IMG/VR virus record: IMGVR_UViG_3300035698_004408
Span: 1-23,738 of that record
DNA length: 23,738 nt
From: a virus
Reading direction: 5' to 3' (one strand)
The notes under the pieces were generated by a model. That model did not search any database, was not told the DNA's origin, and saw only the letters and a list, made by a program, of their open reading frames with translations. Shown in pieces: positions 14,082 to 21,045 of this stretch (the first letter of the stretch is position 1; every line of letters begins with the position of its first letter). The position numbers were made by a program, and so were the translations under genes.

Positions 14082-15758
14082 ATGGCCGATATCAACAACA
14101 CGATTGGTCTTGACGCCTCCAGTGCGATCAGCTCACTGAACCGGCTGAAGATCTCTGTTGATACCGCCAATGCCTCCATGTCGAAGTTTAAGATCACCGC
14201 CAGTGGTGACATTGAAACGAAATTCGACGGCGCCGCTGCCGGGGCGGAACGACTGAAGAAAGGCACCGACCAGATTGCCACCAGCACGAAGAATGCTAAC
14301 ACGGGGGCCCAGAGTCTCCTGATCTCCTGGCAGTCGATAGCTCGCATTGCTGCGACGCAAATTATTAGCCAGTCTATCAACGAACTCGTCCAAGGGTTCA
14401 CTGAGTCCGCCGAAGCCGCTGCTGAGTTTCAATTCGCGATCGGTCGTATCAACGCCATCGCGGATCAGAGCGAAACAAGCTTTGACAACCTCTCGGATCG
14501 TGTTAAGGCTCTGTCTATCGCGATCGGTCGCGACCTGGGCGAGACCTCTGCGGCTGCCTTTGAAGCGTTGCAAAACGACCTAGGCACTACCTCCGAAACA
14601 TTCAAGCTGCTTGAGAACGACGCCGCCAGGCTGGCGGTCGTCACTGGTGGCTCGCTCGGCGACGCCGTTAGTGCGCTGTCCGCAGTCATCAAAGTGTACG
14701 GCCAGGACAGTGACGACGCCGCTGGTGCCGCCGGTATTTTATTCGGTGCGATCAACGCTGGTCGATTGACGCTCCCTGAGTTGGCTAGCAGTCTCGGTAC
14801 AGTCATTCCGCTGGCCGCGAGACTTGGGGTCAGCTTTGAGCAAGCCGCGTCCTCAATCGCCACAATCTCTCTGGCTGGAGTTGACGCTGCCACTGCGCAG
14901 ACTCAGTTCCGCAACGTCCTGAACAAACTCATCAAACCGACAGAGGAGTTGAAGAAAGCCTTTGTCGGTCTTGGCGTCGACGGATTCGGAGCCCTGCTGG
15001 CACGTAACAATGGCGACGTAGCAGCGGCGCTTGCGGAGATCTCAGGGGAACTTGGGAATAATGAAACCAGGATCGCGAAGGCATTCAATACCATCCGGGG
15101 TAACCTCGGTGTCTTTAACATTCTGTCGCAGAATGGCGAACTTGCAGCGAGCACACTCAAAACAGTAACAACCTCCGCCGGGGAATTAGGCGAGAAGTTC
15201 GAAGAGATCGACAAGCTGGATGCACAAACCGCTAACAAGAACGCGGCGAAATTGGGCGTCATCTTCGTTGAACTCGGGGAACATGCGTTAGTAGCCAAGA
15301 ACGCGGTAACCAGCTTATTCCTGTCTGTCGTCCAGGACTCCGCGACCGCAGAGACGCTCCTGCTCTCCCTCGCGGGGACCGCCGGAATCGCTACGACGGC
15401 ATTCATCGGGCTGAAGGTCGCTGGTATTGGTGCCCTTGCTGGTTTCGCTGGCCCTCTCGCACTTGTTCTCGGTGCCACAACTGCATTCACAGTAGGGGTG
15501 GGGTTGGGGGTCGTTGCTTCCCAAAAGCTCGTCAAGGAGTTTAACTCCCTTGACGACGCAGCTCAGTTCGAATTGGATCGACTGGAGCGAGTTGTTAAAA
15601 TTGTCGAAGAGATCAACGCTGGTAACGTCGCTGAGCTGACCTCCGAGTTGAACAGCGTCGACTCGGTTCTGAACAAGTTGCTGGCATCGTCGCGGACCAC
15701 TGCTGATGGTATTATCGCAGCATTTGCTGCCACTGAAGGTCGCCTGAAAAACGTTTGA
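14082..15758 (+). CDS. Tail tape measure protein, N-terminal part, ended by in-frame TGA
   Basis: This 558-residue product starts right after the previous TAG. Residues about 110-340 show the TP901/PhageMin-type tape measure core: ETSAAAFEALQNDLGTTSET, AINAGRLTLPELASSLGTVI, LGVSFEQAASSIATISLAGV and DAATAQTQFRNVLNKLIKPT. A hydrophobic stretch at about 430-485 (TAGIATTAFIGLKVAGIGAL, then GLGVVASQKLV) is the usual membrane-inserting region. The frame stops at TGA 15756-15758 but continues open in the same frame to 17687. The next segment carries the expected C-terminal tape measure motifs, so this is one gene interrupted by a single stop. Whether it is read through, mutated, or an assembly error cannot be told here. 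Confidence 0.9.
   Translation: MADINNTIGLDASSAISSLNRLKISVDTANASMSKFKITASGDIETKFDGAAAGAERLKKGTDQIATSTKNANTGAQSLLISWQSIARIAATQIISQSINELVQGFTESAEAAAEFQFAIGRINAIADQSETSFDNLSDRVKALSIAIGRDLGETSAAAFEALQNDLGTTSETFKLLENDAARLAVVTGGSLGDAVSALSAVIKVYGQDSDDAAGAAGILFGAINAGRLTLPELASSLGTVIPLAARLGVSFEQAASSIATISLAGVDAATAQTQFRNVLNKLIKPTEELKKAFVGLGVDGFGALLARNNGDVAAALAEISGELGNNETRIAKAFNTIRGNLGVFNILSQNGELAASTLKTVTTSAGELGEKFEEIDKLDAQTANKNAAKLGVIFVELGEHALVAKNAVTSLFLSVVQDSATAETLLLSLAGTAGIATTAFIGLKVAGIGALAGFAGPLALVLGATTAFTVGVGLGVVASQKLVKEFNSLDDAAQFELDRLERVVKIVEEINAGNVAELTSELNSVDSVLNKLLASSRTTADGIIAAFAATEGRLKNV
15756..15758 (+). other. In-frame TGA inside the tape measure gene
   Basis: The codons read AAA AAC GTT TGA AAC AAC ATA CTG. 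Trp (TGG) in place of TGA would give RLKNVWNNILAGFGESRQ, a continuous amphipathic helix. The base after TGA is A. A short stem (GGCTT with GAGCC type pairing, 15774-15789) lies 16 bases downstream but lacks a convincing SECIS loop. Confidence 0.85.
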
Positions 15759-15800
15759 AACAACATACTGGCAGGCTTCGGCGAGAGCCGTCAGCGCATC

Positions 15801-17687
15801 TTGGATCAGGTCAAAGGTACCCTGGACGACTTAGACAAAAGCATCACGGATAATACGAAACAGCTGGGAGCCGCCGGAGACGCCTTGGAGCTGTTTGACT
15901 TCCAGAGGTCGATTGAGGGTCTGGGCAAGCAACAGCAGGCTGCGCGCGCCTTGGAGCGATCCTACGCGGCTGTCTCAGAGGCGGCCCGTGCCGCTGGCTC
16001 GGCTGGGCTCGGCGACGGTTCCCGTGAAACCGCTGAGGACTTATTGAAGGCCGCCGACGCTGCTGCTAAGCTATCACTTAGCCTCGCAGAAGCCAGTGGG
16101 AACTCCTCACAAGTTGCTCGTGCTCAGAACCAAGTCCGGGCTGTCCTTCAGTCTCAGGAGGTTTTGGTTAAGCGGCAATTGCAACTTCAGAAACAGCTTC
16201 CACAGGAAGCTCTGCGTGAGCAGCTAGACGCGATCTCCGATATCAACGAGGCACAGAAGAACTCCGTTGAGCAACAGATTGCTGAGTATAACAAATTGAC
16301 CAAGCAGGTGGCCGAAGGGGTGCCGCGCGAGGCTTTGAAGGATCAGTTCGACGCGATCGCTCAGAATCTTAAAGGCTTGGAAGAGGCTCTACCTGAGTTC
16401 TCCGGCTCGGATATCATCAAAAGGTTCGGGCTGACGAACTTGGCGGAGTCAGTCGAGACTCAGCTCATCAACTCGCTGAATAACCTTGACGTGCGGTGGG
16501 AGACCTCCATCACGAGTCTGAAGAATCAATTGACCAGTGAGCAGTTCGAGGCTACGGTCAAATTGAACGCTATCATCGACTCCGCCGACGTCGACGCAGC
16601 GACGCGAGCAGCGCTGGATGGCGTTCGTACAGACGACCCCACGGTCGGGCTTGAAAAGCGAGCCGAGATTATCAAACAAGCGGTGATCGATCAGAAATCC
16701 GCCGGTGGGGAGTTAGAGCTGACGGGAAAGCAGTTTGCCCTGTCGATGCAGACGGCTGTCACGTCGCTGGAGCTGGCCAGCAAGAATGGATTCTTCGGGG
16801 TGCAGGCCGATAACGCAGCGGCACTTGCGGAACCTGCTATCGCAGCCATCAAGGGAATTGGTGGCGCCTCCGGAGAGGAGCTTGTGGCTATCCGGCAGAA
16901 GCTAGCCGAGGCCATCCAATTCGTCCAGGAGCAGGTACCGGGTGCCACGGGCACCCTGGTTGCAGCCACCCAAGAACAACTGCTGGCCGGCTTGCGGGCT
17001 GGTCTTGCGGCTGCTCAAGCTCAGTCGAAACTGCTCGCAGCGGCTATCACACCTGATCCAGCCGCTCAGACTGATTTAGACGAGCTTCTCCTATTGATTA
17101 ACACACCCCAGACACTTGATCTGGAAGTCCCCACCACAAGTATTGATGGGGCCCGGCAGTCGCTCGATAACATGGAGGGGTCTGCTAGGAATGCCGCCAC
17201 CTCCACGGGTAACATCGGGACCCAGGCATCGTCGGCGGCCGGTAGCGTAGGGAGCCTGAACTCCACTACGGGTTCCCTCGCGAGTTCCGCCCGTAACGCT
17301 GAGTCGGCGTTCAACCGTATGGCGGAAGCGGCTCGCGCTGCCGCTGCTGCTGCGGCTGCCGCCGCCTCAGCGGGCGGTGCCTCATTTGCATTTCACGGGG
17401 GGATGCAGTACATGGCGAGCGGTGGCCGAAGTCGCGGTCAAGACACCCAAGCAACAATGCTTGCCCCCGGAGAGTTCGTCGCCAACCAAAGAGCGACTGC
17501 CAATTTTCTTCCTGAGTTGCAAGCCATCAACGCTGGCAATGCTCCTTCTAGCCCGGGTGGAAACAACACCAATATCAGTATTGGTGACATTAACGTTACG
17601 TCCCAATCCCAGCTACCTTCGCAGACTGCCCGCGAAGTCGGCAACTCCATCAAGCGTGAACTGCGCAGAGGAACATTTAGACTATGA
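15801..17687 (+). CDS. Tail tape measure protein, C-terminal part (same frame after TGA)
   Basis: The frame continues from 15759 to TGA 17687. The first possible start codons are CTG 15768 and TTG 15801, and neither has a Shine-Dalgarno, so separate initiation is poorly supported. The sequence is long, helical and Gln/Ala/Glu-rich, as expected of the tape measure rod. Near the end are an Ala-rich run, FAFHGGMQYMASGGRSRGQD, then TQATMLAPGEFVANQRATAN and FLPELQAINAG, the characteristic C-terminal motif of tape measure proteins (G-G, PGEFV, L-x-x-INAG). Together with the upstream part the protein would have about 1,200 residues. The end overlaps the next gene by ATGA. Confidence 0.88.
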   Translation: MDQVKGTLDDLDKSITDNTKQLGAAGDALELFDFQRSIEGLGKQQQAARALERSYAAVSEAARAAGSAGLGDGSRETAEDLLKAADAAAKLSLSLAEASGNSSQVARAQNQVRAVLQSQEVLVKRQLQLQKQLPQEALREQLDAISDINEAQKNSVEQQIAEYNKLTKQVAEGVPREALKDQFDAIAQNLKGLEEALPEFSGSDIIKRFGLTNLAESVETQLINSLNNLDVRWETSITSLKNQLTSEQFEATVKLNAIIDSADVDAATRAALDGVRTDDPTVGLEKRAEIIKQAVIDQKSAGGELELTGKQFALSMQTAVTSLELASKNGFFGVQADNAAALAEPAIAAIKGIGGASGEELVAIRQKLAEAIQFVQEQVPGATGTLVAATQEQLLAGLRAGLAAAQAQSKLLAAAITPDPAAQTDLDELLLLINTPQTLDLEVPTTSIDGARQSLDNMEGSARNAATSTGNIGTQASSAAGSVGSLNSTTGSLASSARNAESAFNRMAEAARAAAAAAAAAASAGGASFAFHGGMQYMASGGRSRGQDTQATMLAPGEFVANQRATANFLPELQAINAGNAPSSPGGNNTNISIGDINVTSQSQLPSQTAREVGNSIKRELRRGTFRL

Positions 17688-18184
17688 AAGATTTAATCCA
17701 AAAGGCCGGACTCTCCGGCAAGTTTCAAATCCACTGTATCGACAAAGACGGAAACCTGAAGTGGGAGGAAGACTTCCCCAACGGTATCACCAACGTCGGC
17801 ATCGCATACTTGCTGGACGCTGGCTTCGATGACGGGACGAAAAGCACCGCGTGGTTTATCGGTCTGATCGACAACGCGGCCTTCAGTGCTCTTGCCGCCG
17901 CCGACACAATGGCATCGCACGCTGGCTGGGCTGAGTCGTCCGCCTACACCGAAAGTACTCGTCCTGCGTGGACGAATGGGGCCACGGCGTCCCGATCGAT
18001 GACCAACTCTTCCACTGTTGACTTCTCGATGAACGCGACGGCAACCATCAAGGGTGTGTTCATCACGTCGAACAGCACCAAGGCCGGAACCACCGGAACG
18101 TTGTGGTCGACTGCCGCATTCAGCAGCAACGCATCGGTCACGAACGGTGACACGTTGAAGATCACGTACACCATCAACGGCTAA
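17684..18184 (+). CDS. Phage virion-associated protein of unknown function
   Basis: This 166-residue protein is coupled to the tape measure gene by ATGA and preceded by AGAGGAA (17667-17673). It has a short helical start, then NGITNVGIAYLLDAGF, TAWFIGLIDNAAFSALAAAD and TMASHAGWAESSAYTESTRP, and a Ser/Thr-rich beta C-terminus ending in TLWSTAAFSSNASVTNGDTL. I recognise this as a widespread phage protein pattern, with N-x-I-x-x-x-G, W-(F/Y)-(I/V)-G-L-I and D-T-M-x-S-H-x-G-W. It is usually coded among structural genes of podo- and siphoviruses, and its precise function is not known to me. A tail or decoration role is likely from context. Confidence 0.7.
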   Translation: MKDLIQKAGLSGKFQIHCIDKDGNLKWEEDFPNGITNVGIAYLLDAGFDDGTKSTAWFIGLIDNAAFSALAAADTMASHAGWAESSAYTESTRPAWTNGATASRSMTNSSTVDFSMNATATIKGVFITSNSTKAGTTGTLWSTAAFSSNASVTNGDTLKITYTING

Positions 18185-18196
18185 TCCGAGGGTGCC

Positions 18197-19303
18197 ATGA
18201 CGATCTTTCACCACGAAGGATTCGAGACCATTGGTACCACGGCGACGACGGGTGCCAACATCGAAGCCAGGTACAATAAGATCCCGGTCAGTCTCTTCCA
18301 AGAGACTGGGGGCGGTCACACTGGTGACGTAGCTTTAATCAATGATCACCTGTCGGTGGGGCTGGCTCTCCAGATGCCAGTCACGCAGTCGTCAAGGGGT
18401 ACATTTTTCCGTAATGCGTGGGCGTCGCCGTATAACGTGACGACGAATGGCTCGCACCCAGTTATGGTAAACGGGTTCCGGTATTACAACTACGCGTCCT
18501 CACCGTCGGCGTCCCGAACCATCTGGTCATATATGACGGCGGCCACGTCGCCAGCGATCAATCTGATCGTGGCTTCAAATGATGTCGACTTGGTATACTC
18601 TGACACCACGGGCTCGGTGACGATCACGGGGGCTCTCGGCACCGCAGCGTGGCATTACATCGAGATTGAGTGGAAGCCGACAACGTCGGCGCTAGGCGGG
18701 TACGCTAAGGTTTTCGTCGATGGTACTGAGGTTTATTCTAGCGGTGCGAGGACCACCGTGGCGTTTTCGTTCTCGTCGTCTTTCGGCACGCGCATCGGAA
18801 TACTCGGTACCGCGAATGAGGCTTCAGGGCAGTCGGCATTCGATGACTGGTATCAAATGTCAATTGACGGAGTCAATCACACGGCTAGGCTCGGAGAGGT
18901 GCGAGTTCTCCGCCTGACTCCGACGTCCGACGCGTCACCCAACGACTGGACTCGGTCGGCTGGGGGTACCAACTTCTCTCTGATCGATGAGCAGACCTGG
19001 GACACCGCCGACTACGTGGAAGCTTCGACGACCGGAGATGAGGACCACTATGGCCTCACCACCCTAGCAGGGACCAGCACGGTTCACGCCCTTCAGATTG
19101 ACGCCGTGTGCCAAGGCACCTCATCGGGTCGGACGTTGCACGTGGGCTTTGACAACGGCACACTTGACGATGAGAGCGGTGGAGTTATCGGAACGGCGAC
19201 GACGGCAGTTGTTAGGAAACTCTTTACAACTGACCCCAGTGGCGCCGCTTGGACTCAGACGAGCGTCAACGCAAACGAAGCCGTACAGCGGATGACACTG
19301 TAG
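18197..19303 (+). CDS. LamG/concanavalin A-like tail protein
   Basis: This 368-residue, almost wholly beta protein has no signal peptide. The first domain shows MTIFHHEGFETIGTT, TSPAINLIVASND, AAWHYIEIEWKPTTSALGGY, AKVFVDGTEVYSSG and ASGQSAFDDWYQMSIDG. This is the typical order of strands in jelly-roll lectin-like domains of phage tail proteins (Y-I-E-(I/V)-x-W-K, V-F-V-D-G, D-D-W-Y). A second, smaller domain begins around residue 250 with DASPNDWTRSAGGTNFSLID. Such proteins occur near the tail tip and may bind host glycans. It lies between the unknown virion protein and the repeat-containing tail protein, one base before the next start. Confidence 0.7.
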   Translation: MTIFHHEGFETIGTTATTGANIEARYNKIPVSLFQETGGGHTGDVALINDHLSVGLALQMPVTQSSRGTFFRNAWASPYNVTTNGSHPVMVNGFRYYNYASSPSASRTIWSYMTAATSPAINLIVASNDVDLVYSDTTGSVTITGALGTAAWHYIEIEWKPTTSALGGYAKVFVDGTEVYSSGARTTVAFSFSSSFGTRIGILGTANEASGQSAFDDWYQMSIDGVNHTARLGEVRVLRLTPTSDASPNDWTRSAGGTNFSLIDEQTWDTADYVEASTTGDEDHYGLTTLAGTSTVHALQIDAVCQGTSSGRTLHVGFDNGTLDDESGGVIGTATTAVVRKLFTTDPSGAAWTQTSVNANEAVQRMTL

Positions 19304-19304
19304 C

Positions 19305-20621
19305 ATGACACTAAGGACCTTCCAGTTTCACGTCCAGGCGCTTGTCACCCCCGTAGCGGGGTCGATCGTCGATCGCTCAGTTACTGATGAGCTGAGCCTA
19401 TCGGACTTGGCTGGCTTGGCCTATTTGAGGGAAGTGGCGGATGATCTGAGCCTCTCGGACTTGGCGGCTGGCGTAGTCGGCAAGTTTACTGAGAATACCA
19501 TCGCGCTTTTCGATGACGCGGTCTTCGTTTTCGTGCCGGGCGGTGTAATTACCATCCTGGAAGATCTGGGCTTGACCGATGAAGTCTTGCTTTCGGACGT
19601 CCGCGATGTCGACGACCCACTTAACGTGACTGACGTCGCCGCATTTGACTTCGGCACCATCCGCGTCCCAGCACGCAGTGACCTGTTGTTGTCGGACTCG
19701 GTTGAATACGGCTACCTGATCCGCAACTTTCACCCAGTTGACGTGCTTGACCTGACGCAATTGGTGGGTCTTGCGAAGGACTTCGCAGTAACGCAAGACT
19801 TGGGCGTGACTGACGAAGCTCGATTCACCGACACCATCAGTCCCCTCGGATTAACGGACGTCGCGCTCTTTGGTAAGGGGAAGCTGGCGTCAAACCAACT
19901 CGCCATGACTCAGTCGGTGGGTGTGATTCAAGGTCTGAACAAGGTGGTTGCACACGAGCTGTCTCTGTCGCAGTCTGTGGCCTACTACTCGGAAGCCCCT
20001 TGCCACCGATACACCTTCAAGACGTTCCATGGTGTAGGTGGTGTAGAGCCCCAAGAAAAGGCCCTGAACTACACTAGTAAGTTGTTGATGCAGTCAATCG
20101 ATACCGGTCAGCTCATCGAGCTGAAGAATCCGGAAACAGATGACAAGCGGCGGTTGGCTTTCAACCGAGTCAATCGAAGATTCTTCGACGGCACCGCTGA
20201 TGTTTACACGGACGATGCGTGGGTCACGGAACAGACCCAAGTCTACACGATCACTGGAGTCAAGCGGGAAACCCTTGACACTTTGTTTCAGTTCCTGCTA
20301 GATAATCTTGGGCGTGAAGTCGTACTGAAGGATTGGAAAGGAGTCACATGGATTGTGATGATCACGAACCCCGGAGAGGTCTACACGGAGGACGGCGAGG
20401 GGTATTGGACGCTCGACTTTGAGGTCGAAGGCGCAGCCATCGAGGGCGAGTACGTCATCGATCCGGTAAGTCTCGTTCAAGACCCCAGCCGTGCAGGAAG
20501 CCTATGGGTCCGGTCGGGAGACAGCGCGCCTGCCCTCACCGACCGTGCCAACCGGTACTTCGATCTGGTTCCGGAATCTACACTGGAGCTGGTAGACAGT
20601 TCGGCCTTCGTCCTGGTCTAA
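19305..20621 (+). CDS. Tail-tip protein with N-terminal D-x-L-x-L-(S/T)-D repeats
   Basis: This 438-residue protein has two parts. Residues about 22-230 consist of roughly eleven degenerate repeats of 14-22 residues built on D-x-L-x-(L/V/M)-(S/T)-(D/Q): DELSLSDLA, DDLSLSDLA, EDLGLTDEV, DPLNVTDVA, SDLLLSDSV, QDLGVTDEA, SPLGLTDVA, NQLAMTQSV and HELSLSQSV. Residues about 230-400 form a tail-tube-like domain with LIELKNPETDDKRRLAFNRV, DTLFQFLLDNLGREVVLKDW, TWIVMITNPGEV and YWTLDFEVEG, a pattern of phage distal tail proteins. The repeats may form an elongated solenoid or peripheral spike. The gene lies directly upstream of a related smaller protein and the hub. The C-terminal domain call is moderately firm. 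Confidence 0.7.
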   Translation: MTLRTFQFHVQALVTPVAGSIVDRSVTDELSLSDLAGLAYLREVADDLSLSDLAAGVVGKFTENTIALFDDAVFVFVPGGVITILEDLGLTDEVLLSDVRDVDDPLNVTDVAAFDFGTIRVPARSDLLLSDSVEYGYLIRNFHPVDVLDLTQLVGLAKDFAVTQDLGVTDEARFTDTISPLGLTDVALFGKGKLASNQLAMTQSVGVIQGLNKVVAHELSLSQSVAYYSEAPCHRYTFKTFHGVGGVEPQEKALNYTSKLLMQSIDTGQLIELKNPETDDKRRLAFNRVNRRFFDGTADVYTDDAWVTEQTQVYTITGVKRETLDTLFQFLLDNLGREVVLKDWKGVTWIVMITNPGEVYTEDGEGYWTLDFEVEGAAIEGEYVIDPVSLVQDPSRAGSLWVRSGDSAPALTDRANRYFDLVPESTLELVDSSAFVLV

Positions 20622-20658
20622 GTCACACCACCTCACCTACCCTGCCCCGAGGAACCTC

Positions 20659-21045
20659 GTGACCAACTACTTTCTGATCCAGGCCCCGTACCCAGCGCTG
20701 GCGTCAACCATGCTGCTACCCCCTCCCAAGGTGGGTAACAACATGGGATTGAACGCCGAGGTCACTATAATCCGAATGATGGACGGCAGCCGCCGATCTA
20801 TTATCAAGAAAGCGGGAAATAAACGTAGACACCGCTGGCCTTTTGTGTTATCCCGTGATAAAATGGAAGAAGTGCAAGACTTTATCTTGCGTTATCGCGG
20901 AGCCACGTTCCGCGTCGCCTGGCGCGGACAAATTGTGATCGGTAAGGTCAACCTGAACCCGATCGAGTTCGCCGGAGACGGTCGTGCCGGTGGCTGGCCT
21001 GGAGATGAAGCCTATCAAGTAACCCTAGAACTGGTCGAAGTATGA
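20659..21045 (+). CDS. Small tail-tip protein (distal tail-like)
   Basis: This 128-residue protein starts at GTG 20659, five bases after GAGGA (20649-20653); no ATG fits. It contains GLNAEVTIIRMMDGSRRSII, HRWPFVLSRDKMEEVQDFIL, YRGATFRVAWRGQIVIGKVN and EAYQVTLELVEV. The order (strand, helix with K-x-x-E-x-x-x-F, strand with G-x-x-F/V-R-V, strand ending in L-E-L-V-E-V) parallels the C-terminal domain of the preceding protein, so they are probably structural relatives that form stacked rings at the tail tip. It overlaps the hub gene by ATGA, implying coupled expression. Confidence 0.65.
   Translation: MTNYFLIQAPYPALASTMLLPPPKVGNNMGLNAEVTIIRMMDGSRRSIIKKAGNKRRHRWPFVLSRDKMEEVQDFILRYRGATFRVAWRGQIVIGKVNLNPIEFAGDGRAGGWPGDEAYQVTLELVEV

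Noticed and set aside
14903-15535. Minus-strand open frame of 210 codons opposite the tape measure gene
   Set aside because: Ser/Ala/Pro-rich shadow of an Ala-rich coding region, with no ribosome site or domain.
15756-15800. Selenocysteine insertion at the TGA
   Set aside because: Only a short 4-5 bp stem lies 16 bases downstream without a convincing SECIS loop, and tape measure proteins have no known need for selenocysteine.
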